Source of the DNA: Changchengzhania lutea
GTDB lineage: Bacteria; Bacteroidota; Bacteroidia; Flavobacteriales; Flavobacteriaceae
Assembly (NCBI RefSeq): GCF_006974145.1
Contig: NZ_CP039456.1
Span: 2,076,001-2,140,000, forward strand
Reading direction: 5' to 3'
DNA: 64,000 nt
In this document: positions 8,072 through 17,112 of the stretch, in pieces
Layout: every line of letters begins with the position of its first letter
Numbering within the stretch: position 1 is the first letter of the stretch
The notes under the pieces: model-generated
What the model was told of the DNA's origin: nothing
The model's database searches: none
The model's input: the letters and a program-made list of their open reading frames with translations, nothing else
Position numbers and translations under genes: made by a program

Positions 8072-9625
8072 TTACATATTATCTATATTGTAGTAACCTC
8101 CTTTATTTATTTTCCTTTGTATAGATTGATTGATTATTAAATGTGATACATTGACCATATTTCGAAGTTCACATAAGGATATTGAAATTTTAGATTGTTT
8201 ATAAAGTTCTTCGACTTCCTTATAAATTAAATCTAAATGCTTGATTGATTTTTTTAGACGACTGTTGCTTCTAGCGATCCCAACATAATCTCGCATTAAA
8301 GCTTGTAACTGTCTTAAATTATGCTGAATTAAAATATGTTCTTTTGCAATGCATGTCCCCTCATCATTCCAATTTGGAATATTTAATTCAATCGTTTTGC
8401 AATCATGCCCACTTTGGTATTTAAAAATATTATGCGCATACACCAAAGCTTCCAACAAGGAGTTTGATGCTAATCTATTGGCGCCGTGTAATCCCGTTCT
8501 AGAACATTCACCACATGCAAATAAATTATTAACCGATGTTTTTCCGTCTAGATCTACAATAATACCGCCACATAAATAATGTGCTGCTGGCACTACAGGA
8601 ATCCAATCGGTCTCAATGTCTATATACTGTTCTTTACATTTTTGATAAATATTAGGAAAATGCTTTTTAAACGCATCAATATCCAAATGCGTACAGTCTA
8701 AAAAAACGTGCGTATCGCCCGTTTTCTTTAATTCATTATCTATACTTTGCGAGACAATATCCCTGGAAGCTAATTCTGCTCTTTCGTCGTAACCGAGCAT
8801 AAACCGGTTTCCTTTTTTATCGCGTAAATAAGCTCCAAAACCTCTAACAGCTTCCGAAATTAAAAAAGACGATTCGCCTTCAACTTCATATAATGCTGTT
8901 GGATGAAACTGAACAAATTCCATATCCTTAATCTGTGCTTTAGCCCGATAAGCCATCGCAATACCGTCGCCAGTTGCAATTACTGGATTGGTAGTATGCC
9001 CGTAAACACGACCAATCCCACCTGAAGCCAATAAAGTGCTATCTGCTTTTATGGTGAAAATAGTTTCAGATTTCTGATCTAATACATAAGCTCCAAAACA
9101 GGAATTCGCTTTAGCTTTTGAATCTGTTATATGGTGATTTGTAATTAAATCGATTGCAAAATGATGCGGTAAAATGGTAATATTGGGTAGTTGGTGTGCA
9201 CGTTGTAACAAAGCGCGTTCAATTTCCGCGCCTGTAATATCTTTATGGTGTACCACGCGGTATTCTGAATGTCCCCCTTCTTTTCCTAAATCTAAATTCC
9301 CACTTTTATCAACATCAAAATTAGCACCCCAATTCATTAACTCTTCCAATCGCTTCGGCCCCCCTTTAATTACCAATTCAACAACCGCTTCATCACATAG
9401 TCCATCGCCCGCAATTAAAGTGTCTTGAATATGTTTTTTAAAGGAATCTTTTTTAGCATTCAAAACAATCGCCACACCACCTTGGGCATATTTAGTGTTA
9501 GATTCTTCTTCGTTAGATTTAGTAATAATAACGACCGTTCTTTCAGGGAATTTTTCAGCGATTTTAACCGAAAATGTTAAGCCGGCAATACCAGAACCAA
9601 TGACCAAATAATTTGCATTCATCAT
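8072..9625 (-). CDS. nadB: L-aspartate oxidase NadB
   Basis: A 517-residue FAD enzyme that oxidises L-aspartate to iminoaspartate, the first step of de novo NAD synthesis. The dinucleotide-binding motif is [17 protein letters not shown] near the N-terminus. Family signatures include [40 protein letters not shown], and [20 protein letters not shown], the last carrying the usual LASNSLLE motif. The start codon overlaps the end of nadA by 4 bp, so the pair is translationally coupled. It shows no link to denitrification beyond location between the nirK promoter and the downstream insertion site. Confidence 0.96.
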   Translation of the reverse strand: MMNANYLVIGSGIAGLTFSVKIAEKFPERTVVIITKSNEEESNTKYAQGGVAIVLNAKKDSFKKHIQDTLIAGDGLCDEAVVELVIKGGPKRLEELMNWGANFDVDKSGNLDLGKEGGHSEYRVVHHKDITGAEIERALLQRAHQLPNITILPHHFAIDLITNHHITDSKAKANSCFGAYVLDQKSETIFTIKADSTLLASGGIGRVYGHTTNPVIATGDGIAMAYRAKAQIKDMEFVQFHPTALYEVEGESSFLISEAVRGFGAYLRDKKGNRFMLGYDERAELASRDIVSQSIDNELKKTGDTHVFLDCTHLDIDAFKKHFPNIYQKCKEQYIDIETDWIPVVPAAHYLCGGIIVDLDGKTSVNNLFACGECSRTGLHGANRLASNSLLEALVYAHNIFKYQSGHDCKTIELNIPNWNDEGTCIAKEHILIQHNLRQLQALMRDYVGIARSNSRLKKSIKHLDLIYKEVEELYKQSKISISLCELRNMVNVSHLIINQSIQRKINKGGYYNIDNM

Positions 9626-10584
9626 AACGACTTAGATAATTCCAACATGCGCTCAATAGGCACTAATGCTTTTACCCTGATGTCTTCGGGCACATCAATT
9701 TGTGGCCTTTCATTTAACAAGCAGTCATACAATTTTTGCATGGTATTCACTTTCATAAAACCACACTCGCTACACGCGCAAGTATTATCTTCTTTGGCCG
9801 GGGCAGGCACCAATTTGGTGTTTGGCACTTCTTGTTGCATTTTATGCAAAATACCCGCTTCAGTAGCTACAATAAATTTTTGATCGGCATGTTCTTTTAC
9901 ATAATTTATCATTCCCGAAGTAGAACCAATATAAGTGGCTGTTTGTAAAATATGCTCTTCAGATTCTGGATGTGCAATAATTTTATAGTCCGGATATTTT
10001 TGATGGAGTTTAATTAGTTTTTCTATTGAAAAGGCTTCGTGAACAATACAACTCCCATCCCACAATAGCATATCCCTACCTGTTTTTTTGCTGATGTATT
10101 TACCCAAATTTCTATCTGGGGCAAAAATAATGGGGGTGTCTTTTGGAACGGATTCTACTATTTTTAAAGCATTTGAAGATGTACAGACAATATCGCTTAA
10201 AGCTTTAATTTCGGCAGAACAATTTACATAAGTAATCACCACATGATCTGAGTGTTTTGCCGTGAATGCCTTAAAAGATTCTGGCGGACAGGAATCTGCT
10301 AACGAACAACCTGCTTCTAAATCTGGCAACACAACCATTTTATCCGGACTCAAAATTTTAGCGGTTTCTGCCATAAAATGCACACCAGCAAATACAATAA
10401 TATCGGCATCGGTTTCGGCTGCTTGTTGAGACAAGCCCAAACTATCACCTACATAATCTGCAACGTCTTGAATTTCTGGATACTGATAATAGTGTGCTAA
10501 AATAACGGCATTCTTCTCTTTTTTAAGTTGCGTGATTTTTTCTTTTAAATCCATTTTAAATATCTGGTATTCTTTGGAACTCAT
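9622..10584 (-). CDS. nadA: Quinolinate synthase NadA
   Basis: A 320-residue [4Fe-4S] enzyme that condenses iminoaspartate with dihydroxyacetone phosphate to quinolinate. Motifs include [25 protein letters not shown], the cysteine-bearing [10 protein letters not shown], and the C-terminal [10 protein letters not shown], giving the conserved cluster ligands. An alternative start is the Met of MDLKEKI, ten residues in, which fits family length equally well. It forms an operon with nadB. It is divergent from the broken Rrf2 gene at 10669. Confidence 0.96.
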   Translation of the reverse strand: MSSKEYQIFKMDLKEKITQLKKEKNAVILAHYYQYPEIQDVADYVGDSLGLSQQAAETDADIIVFAGVHFMAETAKILSPDKMVVLPDLEAGCSLADSCPPESFKAFTAKHSDHVVITYVNCSAEIKALSDIVCTSSNALKIVESVPKDTPIIFAPDRNLGKYISKKTGRDMLLWDGSCIVHEAFSIEKLIKLHQKYPDYKIIAHPESEEHILQTATYIGSTSGMINYVKEHADQKFIVATEAGILHKMQQEVPNTKLVPAPAKEDNTCACSECGFMKVNTMQKLYDCLLNERPQIDVPEDIRVKALVPIERMLELSKSL

Positions 10585-10627
10585 TAAAAATTAAGCAAAT
10601 ATCCTAATTTAATTTTTATTGAAGATT

Positions 10628-10652
10628 AAAACATCTTTTTTTATTATGTTTG
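10628..10652 (+). promoter_or_regulatory. Fossil promoter of the broken Rrf2 gene
   Basis: AAAACATCTT (10628-10637) is followed by a TAnnTTTG element, TATGTTTG (10645-10652). On the other strand the first motif reads AAGATGTTTT, similar to the half-site known for NsrR of enterobacteria. The intact Rrf2 gene has the same arrangement at 21040-21060. The shared motif suggests autoregulation by a common type of Rrf2 repressor. Confidence 0.5.
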
Positions 10653-10668
10653 AAAATAAAAACAATTT

Positions 10669-11160
10669 ATGCTTTCTAGCACTTGTAAATATGCCATTCG
10701 TTCTATGAACTCATCTTGACTTTTTCTATTTCCTAAAAAATGGCCGAAATCTGCCCATATTTCGTTACTTTTTTTATCCGTAGCGATGCTATGCCTTTCA
10801 AAAAGTGCCTAATCTGGAAAAATTTCATCTCATTTTCGGTTAAACACAAAAAATCAAGATGAGTTCTATATTATATTTAGCCATTCATACTGATGTAGAC
10901 AATAAAATTGGAGTAAAAAAATTGCTGCCGAATTAGAAACACTTCAATTTTTTTTAGCAAAACTTTTACAGCAACTTACCAAAAGCGGATTGGTTTCTTC
11001 AACAAAACAAAAGGATCTCGTGGGGGTTTTTATTTATCTGAAAAAGTTATTAATAACACCCTTTGGGCTTTCAAAATGTGGTGATGAAAATCCTTGTCCT
11101 GTTCATATTACTGTCTCTCCCTTTAAGGAAAGTATCTTAAAAACTTTGATGCTTTATTAG
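10669..11160 (+). pseudogene. Rrf2-family transcriptional regulator, disrupted by a MITE
   Basis: The 5' part reads MLSSTCKYAIRS from an ATG at 10669, then is cut by the 160-bp element at 10707-10866. Removing the element and one copy of the TAT duplication restores the frame as RSILYLAIHT. Further on, recognisable Rrf2 sequence appears in shifted frames: AAELETLQFFLAKLLQQLTKSGLVSST, GGFYLSEKVINN and SKCGDENPCPVH. There is a frameshift at the A-run near 10915, another near 11010, and an apparent internal deletion near 11050 that removes about 20 codons including the first cluster cysteine. It is a paralogue of the intact gene at 21084 and is clearly dead. Confidence 0.85.
10707..10866. mobile_element. 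160-bp MITE, copy 1 (inside the Rrf2 pseudogene)
   Basis: The element begins GAACTCATCTTGACTTTTT and ends with its inverted repeat (one mismatch). It is flanked by TAT on both sides, a 3-bp target duplication. It differs from copy 2 (13070-13229) at only three positions in 160, which shows recent movement. It encodes no transposase and must have been moved in trans. I cannot assign it to an IS family. Confidence 0.9.
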
Positions 11161-11180
11161 GTTCTATATGATGACGTGGT

Positions 11181-12992
11181 TTAAGACTTCACTAAAGTTA
11201 GTCTGTCAATTTCCAAATGAATGCTGTGTAATGCATTTGCGCCTACTTCCAATTCATTTAAAACAGTTACTTTAATATCTTTAAAACTGTCTTTTAAATT
11301 ACTAAATAAATGATGGTAATACGCTACGCCTTCATTCATGTTTTTAGTAAAGGTTCGTAAATATTTCTCCTCCTTTTTACTCATAGAAATTTTGGATTCT
11401 TCTAGCTTATTTTTTAGATAATCGATATAAATATGCAATTCCTTAATAAATAAATTGGGTCGGTCGTTTCTTGTAATGACATTATCCCTTCCGTAAATAT
11501 GATCGGTAATATTATTTAAACTCATTACTTGGGAATAGTAAGCCATATTTGGCCCCGGGCAAATAGAAACACCGGTTCCTTCGGTTTTGGTATCCAAACC
11601 ATAAGCTAATAATGCAGAAGTACCAAGACCTACGCAGGTACAAGATTTTTCAATAATTTTATTGAATTTAGTTTGGTACACTTCTAAAGGCATCTCTTGA
11701 GCATCTAATTCCTTAATTTTTAAATGCTGATATTCTCTCGACGCCGTACAAATGCCTGTTTCCTTAAACTCCTTATTTAAAGCCACAAACTTTTTCGGAC
11801 ATGAACTCCCAGGTCTTCCCTTATTAATTCGCAGCTCTTTTTCGGCATCTTTTGTATTGTCCTTAAGGTTATTAAACGGAATTCCCAAAGGCGAAATATC
11901 ACTTAAATACAAATCGTCTTCTTTAGCCAAAACCAATTTGTCTAAAGTTTTTTCATCGACAGTAGTAGCCTCTGGAACTAATAAAAAGGGTGTTCCCCAA
12001 CCTATGGAATCCAGATTATAATGATTTATTAAAAACTCATGCTCTTCTTCGGTACCAACACCGCCTTGCGCTGTAATCTCTATGTTTAATCCTTGTTCAG
12101 GAACCACACGTCCTTGATTTGACAATTCTTGAATTAACAATTCTTGAATAGACGTTCTTAATTCTTCTCTTTTTTCTTTAAACTCTGCCAAAACAGGCCC
12201 TAAAAGATACCCATCGGTAGCAAAAGCGTGTCCACCACAATTTAGCCCCGATTCAATTCTATATTCTGAAACCCATAGACCTTTCTTAGCCAAAAATTTT
12301 CCTTGAATCATAGCCGAACGATAATCGCTCACCTTCAAGATGATTCGTTTATTAATAGCGCCATTTTTATCTGGATAGAAATCATCAAATTTCCCCATAT
12401 ACGCATACAATCTAGGATTCATTCCTGCAGAAAGCACCACCGAAGAATTTAATTTACTATTTGCAAACCCGCGAAGTGCTGCATGCGCATCGTTATATTC
12501 TACAGGCAGTTGTTCTTTTTTAATATAGTTGTCTTTATCAACTTTTGTCATGATATTAACATCTATACTTCCCATTTTTAAATTTTTGGAAGCCCAACTT
12601 TTAATTTCAGAAAAATTAAACCCTGTTTCGGTTAGCTTTTTAAATTCTGACTTTAATGTAGAACTGTCTGGAAGCATATTAACATAAGCTTTTAACTCAT
12701 CACTTTTTTCTGCAGTGACGTTTTTTAAAGCTTCAAATTTTTTGTCGGCTAAATCGCTAATTAAATTTAAATAAGAGGTGATTCGTTTTGCTCTAAAGTC
12801 ATCAATCTTATCGGTGATTTCTTGATACGGTACTTCAAATTTCTCACTGTACATTTTTCTTAATTTTTCCAGTAAAATATCGTCTACCAAAGAAATTACA
12901 GAATCCATACCATATTGTGCCACCTTTAATGGCGTATCTATGGTAAAACCGATTCCCATTACTGGAATGTGAAATGAATGTGTTTTTTGCAT
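11181..12992 (-). CDS. Uncharacterised protein, divergent nitronate-monooxygenase-like FMN barrel
   Basis: A 603-residue protein without signal peptide. The N-terminus (FHIPVMGIGFTIDTPLKVA, 7-25), GLNCGGHAF (249-257, with GGH as in class I nitronate monooxygenases), ITAQGGVGTEEE (306-317) and GWGTPFLLVPEA (331-342) follow the order of motifs in FMN-binding NMO/FabK-type TIM barrels. Two features are unusual: a long helical insert at about 35-135, and a C-terminal extension with C398, C415, C451, C453 and C478 that could bind a metal or an iron-sulfur cluster. Its promoter carries the same operator as nirK and nosZ, so it is probably made during denitrification. Detoxifying nitro compounds or nitronates is a reasonable guess; the true substrate is unknown. 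Confidence 0.6.
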   Translation of the reverse strand: MQKTHSFHIPVMGIGFTIDTPLKVAQYGMDSVISLVDDILLEKLRKMYSEKFEVPYQEITDKIDDFRAKRITSYLNLISDLADKKFEALKNVTAEKSDELKAYVNMLPDSSTLKSEFKKLTETGFNFSEIKSWASKNLKMGSIDVNIMTKVDKDNYIKKEQLPVEYNDAHAALRGFANSKLNSSVVLSAGMNPRLYAYMGKFDDFYPDKNGAINKRIILKVSDYRSAMIQGKFLAKKGLWVSEYRIESGLNCGGHAFATDGYLLGPVLAEFKEKREELRTSIQELLIQELSNQGRVVPEQGLNIEITAQGGVGTEEEHEFLINHYNLDSIGWGTPFLLVPEATTVDEKTLDKLVLAKEDDLYLSDISPLGIPFNNLKDNTKDAEKELRINKGRPGSSCPKKFVALNKEFKETGICTASREYQHLKIKELDAQEMPLEVYQTKFNKIIEKSCTCVGLGTSALLAYGLDTKTEGTGVSICPGPNMAYYSQVMSLNNITDHIYGRDNVITRNDRPNLFIKELHIYIDYLKNKLEESKISMSKKEEKYLRTFTKNMNEGVAYYHHLFSNLKDSFKDIKVTVLNELEVGANALHSIHLEIDRLTLVKS

Positions 12993-13069
12993 CTATATTT
13001 TGTTTAAATACTTGTTAATATTACTGTTAAAAAGAGCATTAAAACCCATTTAGGAGTCTATTATATATT

Positions 13070-13229
13070 GAACTCATCTTGACTTTTTCTATTTCCTAAA
13101 AAATGGCCGAAATCTGCACATATTTCGTTACTTTTTTTATCCGTAGCGATGCTATGCCTTTCAAAAAGTGCCTAATCTGGACAAATTTCATCTCATTTTC
13201 GGTTAAACACAAAAAGTCAAGATGAGTTC
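13070..13229. mobile_element. 160-bp MITE, copy 2 (leader of the NMO-like gene)
   Basis: This copy has perfect 19-bp terminal inverted repeats (GAACTCATCTTGACTTTTT) and is flanked by ATT on both sides. It lies 77 bp upstream of the NMO-like start codon and downstream of that gene's predicted promoter, so it is probably transcribed as part of the leader. The palindromic ends could fold in the mRNA and alter translation or stability. Confidence 0.9.
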
Positions 13230-13305
13230 ATTTTTAATATGTTTTTGTTAGCTCTATTTAAGAATTTTAGAAACGTCTCTCTTTTCGTCTGCCTAAAATA
13301 ATTTA

Positions 13306-13348
13306 CAAAAGTATTACATTCATTTAAACTCAAATATGACTTTTATCA
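13306..13348 (-). promoter_or_regulatory. Promoter of the NMO-like gene with Crp/Fnr-type operator
   Basis: On the minus strand TGATAAAAGTCA (13337-13348) is followed by exactly 23 nt and then TACTTTTG (13306-13313), a TAnnTTTG element. A TTTG lies 17 nt upstream of that element. The predicted start is near 13299, about 305 bp before the start codon, and 160 bp of that leader is MITE copy 2. Operator sequence and spacing match those before nirK and the nos operon. Confidence 0.7.
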
Positions 13349-13403
13349 TGTATTGACTTTATAGCAATTTAGTATGGTTTTAGTAGGGGAAACTTGATTA
13401 AAA

Positions 13404-13632
13404 ATCATTATTGTCCGATAAAAGAATTAAGACCGCTACGCTGCTAGAACATAGAACCAAGACGCGATTTTAACTAATTAATAATCAGCGTATAACATAT
13501 TTTTCATTTCAGAAAGGATACCATTTTTTATTTGTTGTAAAAGCAAGGTGCAAATCTAAAAAAAATCTTTTAACCCATACCCAACGTATTATTCGGGCTG
13601 TTTTACAAATTTTAATCGGACATCATTGATTA
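13404..13632. repeat. Diverged MITE-like or IS-remnant repeat, copy B
   Basis: This is the partner of 1478-1703. The left end reads TTGTCCGATAAAA; the right end reads TTTTAATCGGACA, its near reverse complement, so the element has imperfect terminal inverted repeats of about 13 bp. The right end runs into the stop codon of nosY. No open frame runs through it. It separates the nos operon from the NMO-like promoter. Confidence 0.6.
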
Positions 13633-14412
13633 AAAATCTTTCTTTTTAGCTTTAAAAACAATTCTTAAAACAGGTAAAACCACCCAAACAGTAAGCATTG
13701 TAAATGAAATTATTAAACCGAAATTAGTTCCAAAAAACTTTTTAAAGATAGCACCCGTATAGCCTAACAGTGCCGAAATGTCTAGTTTCAACAAAATGAG
13801 CGTGCGGGATAAATCGATAGGGTTTAACATCGTACCAACTAAAGATAGTTTGTCCAGCGGATAATCTTCAAAAAGCACTAAAGACATTAAAAACAAACCA
13901 TCATAAATAATAGCTAGGAATAGCCAAAGTAAAATGGCATACCCAAAACCTTTAATTTTATTCTCATTAGATAAGGCAATATTAAAGGCTAATGCTGTAA
14001 ATATTAGGGTTAAAAAAGCGCCTGTAATGAGCAATAATGAAAAGTCCCATATAGCACTACTCTCAAATAACCCGTAAAAAACAAATGGAATACCCAATCC
14101 TAAAATAAGGCTCATTGTTAATGACAAAGCAACACCAAAATACTGTCCTAAAAAGATAGACGAACGTTTTAAGGGTTGTGCCAATAAGAGTTCAGTAAAC
14201 TCTTTGGAATTATAATAGTACATCACACCAAAAATGGTTCCTATTAAAGGTACTAAAATAATAATAACATTCATTAAGGTTATGACTGCTTTTGATAAAT
14301 CATTATTTAAAAACAACAAGACAACACCTAGTAATAAATAAAATGAAAAATACACATAGCTCCAGCGACTGCGCATTAAATCGTAAAAACTATATTTTAA
14401 TATTTTAAGCAT
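13630..14412 (-). CDS. nosY: NosY, ABC transporter permease of the N2O reductase maturation system
   Basis: A 260-residue inner-membrane protein with about six hydrophobic helices (for example YFSFYLLLGVVLLFLN and VIIILVPLIGTIFGVMYYY). It ends in the basic tail FKAKKKDF. NosY pairs with the ATPase NosF and the periplasmic NosD to supply what is needed for the copper-sulfide CuZ site of NosZ. It overlaps nosF by 8 bp and is the last gene of the nos operon. Its stop codon abuts a diverged repeat. Confidence 0.9.
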   Translation of the reverse strand: MLKILKYSFYDLMRSRWSYVYFSFYLLLGVVLLFLNNDLSKAVITLMNVIIILVPLIGTIFGVMYYYNSKEFTELLLAQPLKRSSIFLGQYFGVALSLTMSLILGLGIPFVFYGLFESSAIWDFSLLLITGAFLTLIFTALAFNIALSNENKIKGFGYAILLWLFLAIIYDGLFLMSLVLFEDYPLDKLSLVGTMLNPIDLSRTLILLKLDISALLGYTGAIFKKFFGTNFGLIISFTMLTVWVVLPVLRIVFKAKKKDF

Positions 14413-15112
14413 GATTTTCAGTTAAAATGGATGCAATAGCATGTTCAAAATTGGGCTGCTTTGTTTTGGTTTTTAATTCTGAAATAGAGCCTTTAAAATA
14501 AATTTGCCCTTCTAAAAGAAATACAATTTCATCTGAAACTTCTTCAACAAAACTCATGATATGAGAGGTGATTAATATGGTTTTTCCTTTAGCTTTTTCT
14601 GCCTGAATCAATTCCTTTAATCGAATGAGTGAAATAGGATCCAATCCAGTTGTAGGTTCGTCTAAAATAATTAACGGACTATCGAACATAAAGGTTAAAA
14701 CAATATTAACTTTTTGCTTTGTTCCGCCAGAAAGGTTTCCCAATTTTTTATCTAAAAAAGGGTCTAGTGTAAACAAACGTATTAAGTGTTCATCATTTGT
14801 TGTTTTCCCCCGTAAATCCTTAATCATGGTAATGAGTTCCTTGACTTTAAGGTTACTTGGAAAATTGGCAATTTGAGGTAAATAATCAATTTTATGCCTG
14901 TAACTAGAACTTGCTTTAATATTGTTCCCAAGAACAGAAATAGCGCCTTTATTAGGAATAACCATGCCTAAAATAGACTTGATAAGTGTGGTTTTACCCG
15001 AGCCATTTGGACCAAGAATAGCAAAAATACCGCCTTCAGAAATACTTAAATTGATCCCGTTGAGCACCACATTTTTACTGAATTTTTTATGTAAATTTTC
15101 AATGCTTACCAT
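14405..15112 (-). CDS. nosF: NosF, ABC transporter ATPase of the N2O reductase maturation system
   Basis: A 235-residue ABC ATPase. Walker A is GPNGSGKT at 34-41, the signature is LSGGTKQKV and Walker B is LIILDEPTTGLDP, followed by ITSH for the switch His. It energises the NosDFY complex at the inner face of the membrane. It overlaps nosD by 7 bp and nosY by 8 bp, a tight translationally coupled order DFY seen in most nos clusters. Confidence 0.93.
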   Translation of the reverse strand: MVSIENLHKKFSKNVVLNGINLSISEGGIFAILGPNGSGKTTLIKSILGMVIPNKGAISVLGNNIKASSSYRHKIDYLPQIANFPSNLKVKELITMIKDLRGKTTNDEHLIRLFTLDPFLDKKLGNLSGGTKQKVNIVLTFMFDSPLIILDEPTTGLDPISLIRLKELIQAEKAKGKTILITSHIMSFVEEVSDEIVFLLEGQIYFKGSISELKTKTKQPNFEHAIASILTENHA

Positions 15113-16344
15113 ACTATTCTTTTTGTCAATGGGTTGTTGTCCAATAAATTATCTGGTGTAAAAACAGGTGATACTTTTTCGGAAAAATCGATGATATCTA
15201 TAAATAAACTACGCATTAAAATGATGGTTTCCGGCGTTCTGTTTACTATATAAGAGAATAATTTTACAGGCCTATAAGGTACATCTCCAATACCATTTTT
15301 ATCTAAATCGTAACCTGTGTAGCTACTCCAATAATTTTTGTCAAACTCATTGTCGTTAACCTTGCTGTTATAGGCAATGTCAAAGGAATTGTATAAAAAA
15401 TTATTTTCTGTAAATATATTGGTGTAGCAGGCACCACGCACTTTAATAGCCCAACCGTTATTTTTAAAATTGTTGTGTTTGTAATTAATGCGGTTAGACC
15501 CTTCTACGTTAATACCAATGGTGTTGTCTGCAAACGTGTTGCCTTCAATTTCGGCATCGTTGATTTCCTTAAGTAACAAGCCATAAGATGCAGTTCCCCA
15601 ATTTTCTTTAAAAATGTTGTTGTACATTTTAATACGTTTTGAAAACATTACAGCAACACCTGCACCATTATTTTCAAAGGTATTGTCCTCATAAGTATCA
15701 TCGTTAGAGAACATGAAGTGCAATCCGTAACGTACATTTAAAGCACTTACATTGTTTTTAATGATGCAATCATCAGAGAATTCTAAATAAATACCATCAC
15801 GAACGTGTTGAACAAAATTATGTTCAATTTGAACATTTTTACTGTACCAAAGTTGAATACCGTTTCCAGAATTATATTCTTCCACAGCTTCACCCACAAT
15901 TTTATTGTGAAACACTTTTCCGTCTCTTGATTTTTCGATATAAATGCCAAAAAACAACTTTTCTAAAACCAAATTCTGAATCAGAAAATTTTTGCTGTTT
16001 TTAACTCGAATAGCTGCATAATCTTCAGTATAACTGTTACCAACATTTATAATGAATAACCCATCAACCGTAACATGATCTGATACTATGGTAATAATTT
16101 CGCCTTTTAACTCGCCATCAATAACGGGATAATTTTTACCAATAATAGTTAGTGGTTTATCTACTAGAATATTATGTTCTTTATAAGTGCCCTTTTTTAT
16201 AACAATAGTATCAAAATCTTTTGCAGCAGCAATAGCTTCTTTTAAAGTTGAAATTTTGCAGCTTTTACAAACCTCAATAGTTTGTGCGTGCATAATTAAT
16301 GGCACAAGGCATAAAATTAAAAAGGCAGCTATTGTCTTGTTCAC
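15106..16344 (-). CDS. nosD: NosD, periplasmic copper-site maturation protein
   Basis: A 412-residue exported protein with signal peptide ending MHAQ. The body is a right-handed parallel beta-helix with many short repeats such as KNFLIQNLVLEKLFFGIYIEKS and NNVSALNVRYGLHFMFSND, the carbohydrate-binding/CASH type found in NosD. It acts in the periplasm with NosF and NosY in building the CuZ cluster of N2O reductase. It follows the small cupin gene by a single base. Confidence 0.93.
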   Translation of the reverse strand: MNKTIAAFLILCLVPLIMHAQTIEVCKSCKISTLKEAIAAAKDFDTIVIKKGTYKEHNILVDKPLTIIGKNYPVIDGELKGEIITIVSDHVTVDGLFIINVGNSYTEDYAAIRVKNSKNFLIQNLVLEKLFFGIYIEKSRDGKVFHNKIVGEAVEEYNSGNGIQLWYSKNVQIEHNFVQHVRDGIYLEFSDDCIIKNNVSALNVRYGLHFMFSNDDTYEDNTFENNGAGVAVMFSKRIKMYNNIFKENWGTASYGLLLKEINDAEIEGNTFADNTIGINVEGSNRINYKHNNFKNNGWAIKVRGACYTNIFTENNFLYNSFDIAYNSKVNDNEFDKNYWSSYTGYDLDKNGIGDVPYRPVKLFSYIVNRTPETIILMRSLFIDIIDFSEKVSPVFTPDNLLDNNPLTKRIVW

Positions 16345-16345
16345 T

Positions 16346-16639
16346 TTATCTTATTATAAGAAATTTAGAGTCCGCACTAGCTTCTACCCAATGCTCTTCG
16401 TGTTCTGGAAAGTTGAAAATTTGATGTTTAGTTAGTTTATATTCTAAATCATTAATAAAAAAAGAGATAGCCCCTTCAAGCACCAATAAATTGGCATTAG
16501 TCGGCGATGTATGCTTAGGAAAAATGGCATCTTTTTCTAAGCTTATATGAAGAATTTCTTTGGCATTGATGTCTAGTAGCTTTCCTGCTTTTAGACCGTT
16601 ATATTCGGTTAAATTTATAGCGTCGTTAATGTTATACAT
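16346..16639 (-). CDS. Small cupin-fold protein in the nos cluster
   Basis: A 97-residue cytoplasmic protein with a single cupin-like domain. Visible are FPKHTSPTNANLLVLEGAISFFIND and HEEHWVEA, which give candidate metal-binding histidines. It lies between nosL (7 bp) and nosD (1 bp), so it is certainly part of the operon. Its task is unknown; metal or sulfur sensing, or handling during CuZ assembly, is possible. The short length and lack of a signal peptide argue against a periplasmic enzyme. Confidence 0.7.
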   Translation of the reverse strand: MYNINDAINLTEYNGLKAGKLLDINAKEILHISLEKDAIFPKHTSPTNANLLVLEGAISFFINDLEYKLTKHQIFNFPEHEEHWVEASADSKFLIIR

Positions 16640-16646
16640 ACTATTA

Positions 16647-17081
16647 TTACTTTAAATGTGCTAATAATTCTTCCCAAGTGTAAAGGGTGCCTCCCTTGTC
16701 TGACTGCGTTTTTATAGCATCTGCCTTAGTTTTAAATGCAGATAAATAGGCGCCCATCGGGCTTGGAATATTTTCACTAATTAGAAACGTCGCTTGAGTG
16801 GCATCAATTAAGGCCTCGGGCTCTGAATAATTGTTTGACAAGTATAATTTAACTTCTGAAGTATCGAAATCTTTCAAAAAATCAACCATGCATTCGGTGG
16901 CATCAAATTTATAGACTTTGCCTTTTTTTGTAACAATTTCCGCAGCATGTGTTTTATCTACAATCGTCATTTTACAAAAATGGCAGCCATCACTTCCGTA
17001 ATTTATTTGTTTTGGTGATACATTACAACTGAAAAACAACAGCAATAATGCAATAATTGAATAGTGTTTTAGTGTTTGCAT
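16647..17081 (-). CDS. nosL: NosL, copper-binding lipoprotein
   Basis: A 144-residue lipoprotein with lipobox Cys at 19. The Cu(I)-binding motif is CHFCKM at 33-38. NosL delivers copper to the apo form of NosZ in the periplasm. Later motifs YKFDATECMVDFLKDF and IPSPMGAYLSAFKTKADA are typical of the family. It is located 7 bp before the cupin gene and 31 bp after the NosB-like gene. Confidence 0.93.
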   Translation of the reverse strand: MQTLKHYSIIALLLLFFSCNVSPKQINYGSDGCHFCKMTIVDKTHAAEIVTKKGKVYKFDATECMVDFLKDFDTSEVKLYLSNNYSEPEALIDATQATFLISENIPSPMGAYLSAFKTKADAIKTQSDKGGTLYTWEELLAHLK

Positions 17082-17112
17082 TTTTTAGTGTTTTGAAAGT
17101 ACAAAGTTACTG

